31,963 bases of DNA from positions 1 to 31,963 of IMG/VR virus record IMGVR_UViG_3300020169_000068; one strand, written 5' to 3'. Positions 7,726 through 15,675 of the stretch are shown here, one piece after another. The stretch is from a virus. Made by a program: the position numbers and the translations under genes. Numbering within the stretch: position 1 is the stretch's first letter; each line of letters starts with the position of its first letter. Below the pieces are notes generated by a model. It was not told the DNA's origin. It ran no database searches and worked only from the letters and a program-made list of their open reading frames with translations.

Positions 7726-7776
7726 TACTAGACGGCACCTGAAATCATTTGGTTCGCACGAGTCATTACTAGACGG
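7693..7776. repeat. 41-bp imperfect tandem duplication in capsid gene
   Basis: Two adjacent 41-base units (about 7694-7734 and 7735-7775) share the core CTGAAATCATTTGGTT and GTCATTACTAGACGG. They differ internally at 7696/7737, 7714/7755 and 7720/7761. All three differences, and a fourth at the flank (7693/7734), fall on third codon positions and are silent for MTRANQMISGA. The unit length is not a multiple of three, so the duplication ends the first frame at TAG. Confidence 0.95.
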
Positions 7777-8549
7777 AATTTTCCACCGAATACTGTTGAG
7801 AACTCAAGGTTGCCGTCTTTGATACGGTCTTCGTCTACCAAGTTAGCCGCTCTCATTTCAGCCATAACTTCTGGTGAAGTAACCATGTACATGAAATCTG
7901 GTTCGTAGTCTTTGAATGCCGCTCCAACAGAACGGAATAAACGCTCACCACGAGCCGCACCCATTGCTGATGAATCAAACAATTTACGAGCATCTGAAGA
8001 ACCAGTAGCCGCCGCACCGTGTAAACCTAATGCGTTAACGTCCATGAAGAAACCAGTAGCCGCCGCGTCTGCGTCTGTGTCGAAATCGATGATTCCGCCG
8101 TTACCAGTTCCACCTAAGTCGCCTAAAGCAACTTCTGAAGCTGTTACACCTTTAAGAACTGACAACAATGCGTCATGCTCGTCTTGTGCACGTACTTCAG
8201 CAAAGTCACGAGCGATTTTCGCTAGACCGTCTTGCTTAGATACTACTTCTTGCATGTTAACTTGCTCTGCACCGAATGTACGAACTGTTTTCACGAAGTT
8301 AGCAACGTCTGTTGCGATGTCTGTGTATGTACCGTCTGTAGCAGAAGACAATGAAGCAACGTTCACTGTTGACGCTAGAGGTTTGTACCAACGGAATTGT
8401 CCTACGAAAGATTCGCCTGAAGCGTCAATTCTTTGGTCAGCGGCAACGATGCCTGTTCCGTTTAATTTCTTAGCTGTTGTGTAAGCTTCGTCTGAGTAAG
8501 CAGAGATTGCAAGAGCAATGTTCTGAAAATCTGTGTTTGTAATAGCCAT
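7728..8549 (-). CDS. Major capsid protein, N-terminal part (split)
   Basis: The product is 273 residues, RBS AAGGAAAAACAAA-ATG. Typical capsid features are an N-terminal helix (MAITNTDFQNIALAISAYSD), 'SFVGQFRWYKPLA', a long helix 'DGLAKIARDFAEVRAQDEHD', and 'DFMYMVTSPEVMAEMRAANL'. It directly follows the scaffold gene, as in most tailed phages. The frame stops after MTRANQMISGAV because of the 41-bp duplication. The remainder of the capsid protein continues in the next frame at 7390-7725. I judge it an HK97-fold major capsid protein; the exact subfamily is not certain. Confidence 0.85.
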   Translation of the reverse strand: MAITNTDFQNIALAISAYSDEAYTTAKKLNGTGIVAADQRIDASGESFVGQFRWYKPLASTVNVASLSSATDGTYTDIATDVANFVKTVRTFGAEQVNMQEVVSKQDGLAKIARDFAEVRAQDEHDALLSVLKGVTASEVALGDLGGTGNGGIIDFDTDADAAATGFFMDVNALGLHGAAATGSSDARKLFDSSAMGAARGERLFRSVGAAFKDYEPDFMYMVTSPEVMAEMRAANLVDEDRIKDGNLEFSTVFGGKFRLVMTRANQMISGAV

Positions 8550-8586
8550 TTTGTTTTTCCTTATGTGCCAATATTGGCGTTAGTTT

Positions 8587-9261
8587 TTAGATATTAAAGT
8601 TACCTAGTTTACCTTTTGAGGCAAGAGCTAGAATTTCTTGAGTTGACATTTCGCCAATAGATTTGGCACTGTCAGTCGAAGGCGCTCCAGCTGGATTGCC
8701 TGTACCTGCACCTGTGTTAGATTTAACACGGAACAAGAATGAGTTATCTTCGGACTTAGAATAAGCTTCTACGTAGTCACGAATATTTGAACCTGTTGAG
8801 TGCACCCATGCACCCTCTTCGTTTTGAACCAATTGGTCAACAATTTCTCTGCGAGCCATGTCACGAGACTTATCGTTGCGGAATTCCATGCCGGCTAATG
8901 CGTCATTTAAGACACCATCACGCTTTAACTTAGTTGTTTCTACTGCGTAGACATCTAGTTTAGCTTTTGCTTCAGCAAGTTCCATTTCAAGAGCTTCTTG
9001 TAATTTGCCTTCTTCTTTCATTCGAGCTATAGTTTCTTCTTTTTGTTTAGACTCTAGTTCGACTTTAAGTTTAAGTGCTTCATCACGCTCACTAGCCATA
9101 CGGTCCATGTTAGCTTTCATCTTAGCTAATCGTTCTTCTACGATTGACTCGATGTCGTCTTTAGGAGCTTCTGGTGTAGCTGGTTCTTCTGTAGTAATTA
9201 CTTCTTCAACAACAGGTGTTTCTACTGGTGTTACGTTTTCTTCGATTTGATTATCGCTCAT
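8587..9261 (-). CDS. Capsid scaffolding protein
   Basis: The product is 224 residues from the ATG at 9261 (MSDNQIEENVTP). The frame is open five codons further to a TTG, but those codons contain the ribosome site AAAGGA, so the ATG is preferred. The N-terminus is acidic and Pro/Thr/Glu-rich. A long charged coiled coil spans about residues 35-115 (AKMKANMDRMASERDEALKL, KEETIARMKEEGKLQEALEM), and the C-terminus is Gly/Ser-rich with a short helix TQEILALASKGKLG. This composition and the place just before the capsid gene are typical of a scaffold, which is removed or released during head maturation. Confidence 0.85.
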   Translation of the reverse strand: MSDNQIEENVTPVETPVVEEVITTEEPATPEAPKDDIESIVEERLAKMKANMDRMASERDEALKLKVELESKQKEETIARMKEEGKLQEALEMELAEAKAKLDVYAVETTKLKRDGVLNDALAGMEFRNDKSRDMARREIVDQLVQNEEGAWVHSTGSNIRDYVEAYSKSEDNSFLFRVKSNTGAGTGNPAGAPSTDSAKSIGEMSTQEILALASKGKLGNFNI

Positions 9262-9262
9262 T

Positions 9263-9337
9263 TTATTTCCTTTCAAGCACAGCTTGGGTTGATGTATATA
9301 TTTGAGTCACAGACTCGTTTGTTTGTTTAGTGGTCAT
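9263..9337 (-). CDS. Possible 24-residue ORF
   Basis: A short frame, MTTKQTNESVTQIYTSTQAV then LERK, fills the gap between the RNA polymerase fusion and the scaffold. It stops one base before the scaffold ATG (TAAAATG). There is no clear ribosome site for it, so it may simply be chance or a leader that couples translation to the scaffold. Confidence 0.2.
   Translation of the reverse strand: MTTKQTNESVTQIYTSTQAVLERK
9304..9316 (-). other. Small hairpin GAGTC-TGT-GACTC
   Basis: A perfect 5-bp stem with a three-base loop in the gap between the polymerase fusion and the scaffold. It is too weak to be a terminator and has no U-run. A three-base loop with a central purine on the minus strand recalls the hairpin promoters used by the N4 virion polymerase, but one short hairpin proves nothing. 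Confidence 0.3.
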
Positions 9338-9354
9338 ATAGCTATTACAAATAT

Positions 9355-12300
9355 CTATGGACCGATTCCATACCAGTCGTTTCCGTCTCGTATAGGTTCT
9401 AGCAACTCTTTCGGAGTAATTTTATTTGGTGGGTCTATTAATCCGTCGTCTATTGCTCTTTGATAGTATTTATTATATGTCGCCCTTGACATACCAGATT
9501 TTCGCATCTCTGCCAATGTCTGTTTAATCGTGCCTCGTTTTAACGCATCTGCATAGATTTGTCTTAAGGCCGATTTAGCGGGAACCGCTTCACCAAGGTT
9601 CGAGAAGAACGCATCATGGATTGTTCCAGTATCTACGTTATTCTTCTTCCCCCAAAGGTGGAATTGTCTAACAATCGCCGCGTCATTGCTGTGATTGCCA
9701 TTAACACCAAGACCTATTGACGCATCCTGTATACTGGCTTGCGACATTAGTTTACCGTCTTTTGATGGTGCTTCATAAATGTTGAAGACTTTTTCCCCGG
9801 TAACAGGGTCTTTAAAGTCTATTCTTGTCTGTTCTTTCACTCGGTATCTTTGCATCATTTTCTTACCGTCAAATGTCACCCACGGGATGTCAACTGACCC
9901 AGACTCTGCAACATAATCTTTTGCAACGTCCTTCCAGAACTTGATAAATTTACCAGTAACAGGAACCTCTTCTTCGAGTTTAGCACTCATAATCTTAGAT
10001 ATCTTATCAAACAATCTTGTACCAATTAAGTCACCAGATTCATCTTTAAGTTTAGCTAAGAACATGTGCATGTCCTCGGAATTCTTTACACCGTCTCTGA
10101 ACTCTGCACGAGCAGTTTCATATAGTGAGTCAGTGATGGAACTACCTTCTTTAGAAGATAATACCACTTGTTTCTTGATATCTCGTAATTCATCGATTCG
10201 AGACCAATTCTTTCTATCCATTTCAAAGCTTATCTTAGCATCTATAGCTTTCTTAAACTTGTCAACCTCTTTAGTAGATATAGCTATCTTGCCTTTCTTA
10301 GCAAGAACTTTAGCAAACTGATTAGCAACATTAGCAGACTTAGTAGCATCACCGGCACCATAGAAGGCAACCATGTTTTGATTCTTTGCCGCTTTCATTA
10401 AGTCAGTCCAATCTAAATCCATCTCAGCTAATTCAGGTATAGCTAGGAATTCAGCATCATCAACAGTACGTTTAGCAATCTCATCATAGAGTCTTTGTTT
10501 CTTTGATGTTTGTAATACATTAGATAACTCAGCAGAAGCTCTGTCACCTGTAGATAAAGATATAATTTGCGCTCCACTAGAGGAAGCATCGTTTTCTATC
10601 ATCATCTTTGTTTTGTATTGTGCTAGTCTTTGTCGTTGTGCGTTAGTCCATAAAGACTTATTAGTAACCATTTCACCATTCATGTGCTTATGTATACGAG
10701 TATACTCAAGAGCTAGTCTAGCTAACTTACCAACTTCCTTATCTTCAGTAACCGCTACAAGAGGGTTAGATAAGAATTCTTTGATACGTCTGTCTGGTTG
10801 TGTTGGAGACATCATAGCCTCACCTATTTCTAGTAAGTTCTTTTGATTGTCTTTAAAAGCTTTTATTCTACCTTGATTAGTTAATGTGTTTAGAGGATTA
10901 CCAATAAGTGCACCAATTTGTACTTGTAGTTCTTCTACAGCATCAGCATTAATAGCAATCTCTTTAGCAGTGTTTAAGAAAGGTCTAACAGCCTCACCCT
11001 TAGTAGGTGTAAGTAAACCACGATGATAAACACGTCCTCGGAAATCTATTGAAGCATCAACAGAGAATGATTGTCCTTTTTGTCTGTAGTATTTGGCTGT
11101 AGCCATAACACCACGACCATCATTACCACGACCAATAAAGAGCTTCTTCATTTCATTGATGTCGTCCCACTTCTTGGCTTCACCGCGTTTATCTTTAAAG
11201 TAAATAAGGCGTTCTGTAAAGTCAAAGAACTCAGGGTCAACTTCATACTTAACTGAGTTAGCATGATTAAGCATCTTAGCCAAATCACGGTCTATCTGGG
11301 CAGGGTCATAATCTCTATAAACCTTTTCAGATACAACTGGCATACTAGTCTTCCTACCACGAGCATCATAGAACTCTTTAGAACCCGCTCTAGCATAAAC
11401 TTTATTCTTGTTATCGTGATAACCGAATCGTCTTGCTGTACGGGCTTTCTCTGAAGCTATCTGTAGCTGTCTCATTGGACCATTAACAACAGTAAGTTGC
11501 CTAGTTACATTAACACCACGCATAGCGGTATTACTAACTGGTCTCCCTGTCATCAAGTCTATAGGAGAAGATGTGCCAATATCTCTTATTGTTGTAGTAC
11601 GAACCATTCCTTGTTTCTCAAAGGAAGCAATTATCTTACTACCATCTCTATGGAACTCTTTAAGAGTCTTAGAACGGAATAAATTTAAATCACCTAATTC
11701 ATCATCAAACAACTGGCCAATCTTAATAGCTAACATATCATAGTCAGCACCATCAGCTTTAGCAATAGCTTCAATAGCTTTAGCAGTAGCGTTAATAGAC
11801 TTATCTTTTAAAGCAAGTTTAGCTTTGGCTCTTTTCCTAGCATATAAGAATTCCAAGTCTAATAGCTCACGAGTGTTACCTCTTAGTTTAGCCAACTGGC
11901 TTGTGAACCAAGAATCACTTGGAGGCTTCTTAGCAAATAAAGCTTGTAGCTTTCTCTTTTGCTTTACGCCCGGAATGTTATCAATAAGTTTATTCTTAAG
12001 GTTAGTCATAGAAGGATAGCGATTAATAATAGGTTGAGTGTACGCCGCTATAGGAGCTTTATTACTGAAGTAAGCTTTTCTAGCTAGTTTAGCACCTTCT
12101 GTACCACGCCATGTATCAATGTATCTGTTGTCTGCAATCTGAGAATCAATTAGTTCACCAATAGTGTATCTCTTGTTATAGATAAATACTGCAGGGTCAT
12201 TATCTAGAGCAGTAGTTAAACCACCAAATAATTTACCTCTATCAGCTGAACGGTTAAACATTAACGTACCTAAGTCTTGAACAGAGTTAAGTGTGAACTT

Positions 12301-13794
12301 CCTGAATACAGAAGTAGGTTTACCCCACGCTTCTCCAGAGGAGTTGTATCGTGTAAATGTTTGTCTCATAACGTCTGTAATAACAGAGCGTTGATTGATA
12401 GATATATCTCTGCCTAAGTCATCAACAAAGTTTGTAATGTAATTCTTTTGTGTATCGGTAAGACTGTCACTAGCAGTTACTTTAGCTAAACGCTCAGTAA
12501 GAATATCAGGCTCTTGAATCTGTAGATGTCTTCCCGCGCCAGATGTATAGTCAGCACCTTCAGCGTTCATCACAGCACCATCACGGTTGTTCTTAAATGC
12601 TCTTCTACTACTTTGCTTTTGAGATAAAGAGTTACCTTTAAAATCAGTCAAAGCTAATGCTTGAGCATTCTCAGCCGCATCATTCTTAAAGTGTGCTTTC
12701 AAAGCCGCTGTATTAGATTTAGAGGTCATTAGCTCATCAGGAGTATTAAAGTCTAAACTTATAACACTATCATTTTTAGCTGTAGGTCTCTTAACTGTTT
12801 TATTACCACGTCGCATTAAGCCCTGTAGAGATAATGCTTTCCCTAAAGGAGAAACAAACTCAGAAGCTTTAAGCCGACCTGATTGAAATAGCTTGGCTTG
12901 TCTTTCACCGCCTAATTGCTTTACTTGAACATCTGTTCCTTGTCTTCGCAACCATGTTGTGTAGTCTTTAATTTTACTAGTTTTGCCATCAAGTTCTGAT
13001 GACCTAACTTTCTTAAGATTTCTAGATTTAATATTCTTTGATTTAATTGCTTCAAGCTCATCTTTAGCTTTAATGACTGGCACCATTGTAGAACGACAGT
13101 TCCAGTGTAAAGGAGGCTGATAACGTCTGTCATCGATATCATATAATTGTCCGTTATGATAAGAACAAATCGCACTTGTACGACCATCTAATATAGCAGT
13201 AAACATATAACCTTTTACTACTTCTGCATTAGCTTCCATTACTTGATTCAACGCATTTGTTTGTGTTGTAGTAATCGATGTCCTTGTTAGTGTCTTTGCC
13301 TGATGTTCTGTTATCTTAGTTGTTTTCATAACATCTGAAATAATTTCATTCTGGGTTAAACCCTTGGCTAATCCACCTTTAACTTTTTGTTGTATTCGAA
13401 CCAATTCACCTGCCGCTATGTTGGAGGTATTCTTCTTAAGAGTCTTAACACCTTTAATCTGTGGTCCTGTTATTTCTGCTAGAAGCGCTTTAGTCTTAGG
13501 CTTCTGTACTCGATAGAACTTCTTTAGTTCAGCATCGAGGTTATTCTTGTGAAAGACCCGTTGTGAGTTGGAGAACTCTTTAATGCTCTTATCTTTGTGA
13601 GCAAGTAGTTCTTTTCCGAAGCGAGTTACTTCTGGTTTCACGTCAGCACGGATATCCCCTTTCAAGAGGTCTCTCAAATTCTTTCTGTGTTTCTTAATTA
13701 TGACACGGTTCTTTTTCTGAACACCGTTCTCATATAAGCGGATGTCGCCATTGTGGTCAACTATCCTATCAAATATCTTTTCATTGATTGACAT
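9355..13794 (-). CDS. MuF head protein fused to T7-like RNA polymerase
   Basis: One frame of 1,479 residues. Residues about 100-245 are a Mu gpF-like minor head domain: TRTSITTTQTNALNQ (170-184), LDGRTSAIC (202-210), PPLHWNCRST (227-236). The C-terminal half is a single-subunit RNA polymerase. DFRGRVY at 917-923 equals T7 DWRGRVY. Motif A is NDASSSGAQ with Asp1069 (T7 Asp537). Motif B is KNQNMVAFYG with Lys1137 and Tyr1145 in the same spacing as T7 Lys631/Tyr639. NGNHSNDA at 1365-1372 precedes motif C IHDAF with His1393-Asp1394 (T7 His811/Asp812). WVTFDGKKMMQRY matches T7 WVTPDGFPVWQEY. All catalytic residues are intact. Residues 250-850 hold the polymerase N-terminal region plus unassigned sequence. 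Placed portal-MuF-scaffold-capsid, it is probably packaged in the head. Confidence 0.95.
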   Translation of the reverse strand: MSINEKIFDRIVDHNGDIRLYENGVQKKNRVIIKKHRKNLRDLLKGDIRADVKPEVTRFGKELLAHKDKSIKEFSNSQRVFHKNNLDAELKKFYRVQKPKTKALLAEITGPQIKGVKTLKKNTSNIAAGELVRIQQKVKGGLAKGLTQNEIISDVMKTTKITEHQAKTLTRTSITTTQTNALNQVMEANAEVVKGYMFTAILDGRTSAICSYHNGQLYDIDDRRYQPPLHWNCRSTMVPVIKAKDELEAIKSKNIKSRNLKKVRSSELDGKTSKIKDYTTWLRRQGTDVQVKQLGGERQAKLFQSGRLKASEFVSPLGKALSLQGLMRRGNKTVKRPTAKNDSVISLDFNTPDELMTSKSNTAALKAHFKNDAAENAQALALTDFKGNSLSQKQSSRRAFKNNRDGAVMNAEGADYTSGAGRHLQIQEPDILTERLAKVTASDSLTDTQKNYITNFVDDLGRDISINQRSVITDVMRQTFTRYNSSGEAWGKPTSVFRKFTLNSVQDLGTLMFNRSADRGKLFGGLTTALDNDPAVFIYNKRYTIGELIDSQIADNRYIDTWRGTEGAKLARKAYFSNKAPIAAYTQPIINRYPSMTNLKNKLIDNIPGVKQKRKLQALFAKKPPSDSWFTSQLAKLRGNTRELLDLEFLYARKRAKAKLALKDKSINATAKAIEAIAKADGADYDMLAIKIGQLFDDELGDLNLFRSKTLKEFHRDGSKIIASFEKQGMVRTTTIRDIGTSSPIDLMTGRPVSNTAMRGVNVTRQLTVVNGPMRQLQIASEKARTARRFGYHDNKNKVYARAGSKEFYDARGRKTSMPVVSEKVYRDYDPAQIDRDLAKMLNHANSVKYEVDPEFFDFTERLIYFKDKRGEAKKWDDINEMKKLFIGRGNDGRGVMATAKYYRQKGQSFSVDASIDFRGRVYHRGLLTPTKGEAVRPFLNTAKEIAINADAVEELQVQIGALIGNPLNTLTNQGRIKAFKDNQKNLLEIGEAMMSPTQPDRRIKEFLSNPLVAVTEDKEVGKLARLALEYTRIHKHMNGEMVTNKSLWTNAQRQRLAQYKTKMMIENDASSSGAQIISLSTGDRASAELSNVLQTSKKQRLYDEIAKRTVDDAEFLAIPELAEMDLDWTDLMKAAKNQNMVAFYGAGDATKSANVANQFAKVLAKKGKIAISTKEVDKFKKAIDAKISFEMDRKNWSRIDELRDIKKQVVLSSKEGSSITDSLYETARAEFRDGVKNSEDMHMFLAKLKDESGDLIGTRLFDKISKIMSAKLEEEVPVTGKFIKFWKDVAKDYVAESGSVDIPWVTFDGKKMMQRYRVKEQTRIDFKDPVTGEKVFNIYEAPSKDGKLMSQASIQDASIGLGVNGNHSNDAAIVRQFHLWGKKNNVDTGTIHDAFFSNLGEAVPAKSALRQIYADALKRGTIKQTLAEMRKSGMSRATYNKYYQRAIDDGLIDPPNKITPKELLEPIRDGNDWYGIGP

Positions 13795-13830
13795 AGTATT
13801 TCTCCATTACTATAATTCGTGGATGTAGTC

Positions 13831-13850
13831 GGCCTCCCCGAAGGGAGACC
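13831..13850 (-). other. UUCG-tetraloop intergenic hairpin
   Basis: Minus-strand RNA: GGUCUCCC, UUCG, GGGAGGCC. An 8-bp stem with one G-U lies between the portal stop and the start of the MuF-polymerase gene. No U-run follows, so readthrough is expected. It may separate or stabilise the portal message. Confidence 0.7.
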
Positions 13851-13857
13851 AGAATGT

Positions 13858-15426
13858 TTATTCTTCGTCTAGATTGATTTCATCATCACTAGGCGTGTTT
13901 GTCAATGGGTCTGTTTGTATTGCTTGAACAGCTTCTTCATCGTCATAATCAGCCGGTAAGAAGTCATTGTACTTAGCAATGTTAATAAACGTGTCTCTAG
14001 AAATAATACCAGATTGGTACCATTCTGAAACTAGACGCATAGAGCCTTCTCCACCTACAGTAGCGGCGAAGTCAGCAGATAGTTGGAATTCAATATCGTT
14101 ACCTGTGTAATCACTATCGTATTTCCAGTTAATCATAAATGCTAGTATCTCTTGCATAGTGCCAGATATCTTAGCGTTCATTGTTCCTAACTGAGCAGTT
14201 TGAGAAGCATTACGAATCTCTAAAGCAACACCCGAAGCGGCTTGCTCTGGAGATAACATACGAATACCCATCTTAGCCATTTCAGTAACAGTAGCTTCAA
14301 TAGCTCTGTCCATGTCTGATAATGCACCAGTAGGTGTTTCTAATACTGTTATACTCTCATCTTTACGAACACGTAGCCAAGTACCTAAACCTGCGCCTAC
14401 TAGTTCTTCGAACTCTTCATCAGTCATATCTGATTGAACAACAGGAGTGTAAGTAGCGGCACCCATTAGTAGGTGGTTACGACGAGACACTTTGTTGTAT
14501 AAAGCAACTTCTCTGTCTATCAAAGGCATTAGTACTGGCTCAACAGGTTCTAACTGTCCGTTTAAAGGGAAAGCAGGTATTCTGTCTAAGCGCTCACCAA
14601 ACTTCATTGGATAAACTGTATCATATTTTTGGAATCCACCATCAGCGGAATCTTCGTATTCTTGTTGTATAACACCATTCAGTGATTCTACTTCGTGTGA
14701 GCCATGAGACTTCTTATAGTAATCTAATACTAAGAAACCGCCTTCATCAAGGTAATGGTCACAAACAGTATCAACATAGTTAGGATGCCAAGGGTTCTCA
14801 TCAGAGTATTCTTCTGTGATGTATCTTGTAGTCCAACGTGATAATGATTTAACACGAGTTACTGGGTGTGTTTTAACTTGTACGTTAATAACATTCTCTG
14901 CTTTGATTAACACAGGGTAAGGAGAAATCATCATTCTCTCTTCTGGTGTCATCATTTCTAATTCAGCATCAGAAACAGTAGGTCTATCAATATAAACCCA
15001 AGCACGAGATGTTTGTAGTTCTTCCCATATGGCACTATCTAAGAAGTTAAATAATGATGCACCATCAAGGGTAATATCTTTTGTAATCCAGTCGTATACT
15101 TCATCAGGAAGTTCATCAGGTAAAGTTAGTGATGATGGTTTTCTTAATAAAGCACTAATTAGTACACGAGCATACTGAGTTGTTAAACCCGGTAATTCAC
15201 CTTCTGACTTGTAGAAGTCATATTGTGCTTGTGACATACTAGGACTAAAAGGTAGTAATAAATTAGAATAGTCTTGTTCAATGTATTCATCGTGAGCTTT
15301 AGCATGAGCTTCACCTTGAAGAACAGCACGAGCTTTCTTCCATAGTGGCTTCAGCGATAAGTACGAAGCACTAGGAGTCTCGACACCACGCTTCTGCGTA
15401 TTAGCCGCAGTCTTGATTAGAGCCAT
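13858..15426 (-). CDS. Portal protein (DUF4055-like)
   Basis: The product is 522 residues, RBS AAAAGGAGGCTTTA-ATG. Features in order: SYLSLKPLWKKARAVLQG (21-38), FYKSEGELPGLTTQYARVLI with 'SALLRKPSSLTLPDEL', a region 'TSRAWVYIDRPTV', a long alpha/beta middle with RYITEEY, then helix 'MLSPEQAASGVALEIRNASQ' and a helical C-terminus ending in acidic DDEINLDEE. The order of 'G-x-L-x-R-K-P' early, 'W-V-Y-I-D' and the 'A-x-R-I-x-x-A' type helix late fits portal proteins of the DUF4055 family. It would form the dodecameric DNA channel and organise the MuF-polymerase next to it. Confidence 0.85.
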   Translation of the reverse strand: MALIKTAANTQKRGVETPSASYLSLKPLWKKARAVLQGEAHAKAHDEYIEQDYSNLLLPFSPSMSQAQYDFYKSEGELPGLTTQYARVLISALLRKPSSLTLPDELPDEVYDWITKDITLDGASLFNFLDSAIWEELQTSRAWVYIDRPTVSDAELEMMTPEERMMISPYPVLIKAENVINVQVKTHPVTRVKSLSRWTTRYITEEYSDENPWHPNYVDTVCDHYLDEGGFLVLDYYKKSHGSHEVESLNGVIQQEYEDSADGGFQKYDTVYPMKFGERLDRIPAFPLNGQLEPVEPVLMPLIDREVALYNKVSRRNHLLMGAATYTPVVQSDMTDEEFEELVGAGLGTWLRVRKDESITVLETPTGALSDMDRAIEATVTEMAKMGIRMLSPEQAASGVALEIRNASQTAQLGTMNAKISGTMQEILAFMINWKYDSDYTGNDIEFQLSADFAATVGGEGSMRLVSEWYQSGIISRDTFINIAKYNDFLPADYDDEEAVQAIQTDPLTNTPSDDEINLDEE

Positions 15427-15460
15427 TAAAGCCTCCTTTTGTTAATGTTGTTTATTATTA

Positions 15461-15466
15461 ATTATA
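15461..15466 (-). promoter_or_regulatory. Possible -10 box before portal
   Basis: A TATAAT on the minus strand lies about 35 bases upstream of the portal ATG within an AT-rich tract. A TTGTGT occurs only 14 bases upstream of it, which is too close for a standard sigma70 promoter. In such AT-rich DNA a chance match is quite likely. Confidence 0.25.
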
Positions 15467-15532
15467 ATTAAAAACACTATACACAATAGTATCTTAAAAT
15501 ATATTTAAATATAATATAAGGGGGGTGTTGGG

Positions 15533-15551
15533 TCATTATTCCGCCCTATTT
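15533..15551 (-). repeat. 19-bp direct repeat, copy nearer portal
   Basis: On the minus strand AAATAGGGCGGAATAATGA, identical to 15641-15659. In both copies the repeat follows an A-rich run. The ATAGGG core resembles the initiation region of T7-family promoters (TATAGGG). I saw no third copy elsewhere in the window. Confidence 0.9.
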
Positions 15552-15595
15552 TCTTCCTTATTTTATAGGTAGCTCCCCGGAGAATTTCCCCGGAG

Positions 15596-15610
15596 AGTCC
15601 TGATAGGACT
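15596..15610. other. 6-bp stem, 3-base loop hairpin
   Basis: AGTCCT-GAT-AGGACT is a perfect inverted repeat between the two 19-bp direct repeats. There is no U-run on either side, so it is not an obvious terminator. Confidence 0.6.
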
Positions 15611-15640
15611 GTCAGACACTTGAGAGTCTGTCCTTGTATA

Positions 15641-15659
15641 TCATTATTCCGCCCTATTT
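15641..15659 (-). repeat. 19-bp direct repeat, copy nearer endolysin
   Basis: Exact second copy of AAATAGGGCGGAATAATGA, 108 bases upstream (in transcription sense) of the first. It begins 16 bases after the end of the endolysin gene. Confidence 0.9.
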
Positions 15660-15675
15660 ATTATTTTCCAACAGC

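Larger units (their letters stand above)
15427..15675 (-). other. Structured non-coding gap before portal
   Basis: This is the longest gap without a gene in the window. It holds two exact 19-bp direct repeats (15533-15551 and 15641-15659). Between them are a 6-bp, 3-base-loop hairpin (15596-15610) and two copies of the 8-mer TCCCCGGA, with further partial stems. It then has a run of six G (plus strand, about 15520-15525) and a very AT-rich tract of about 70 bases before the portal ribosome site. I found no plausible coding frame. It probably carries transcription and processing signals for the head genes. Confidence 0.6.

Noticed and set aside
7912-8484. Plus-strand frame opposite the capsid gene
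   Set aside because: Antisense shadow with Ala/Pro/Ser-rich composition; the minus-strand capsid frame explains the region.
8567-8578. Perfect 12-base palindrome GCCAATATTGGC upstream of the capsid gene
   Set aside because: Only 5-6 bp per arm with almost no loop; too short to claim an operator or terminator without further copies.
12921-13187. Minus-strand 88-codon frame overlapping the MuF domain
   Set aside because: It lies wholly within the MuF-polymerase gene in another frame and has no ribosome site; the MuF motifs are in the long frame.
9355-13794. Possibility that the polymerase half is a DNA polymerase or reverse transcriptase
   Set aside because: DFRGRVY, the DxSxSGxQ motif A, K-x7-YG motif B and IHDxF motif C occur together and in the T7 RNA polymerase order. 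Family A DNA polymerases share parts of motifs A-C but not DFRGRVY.
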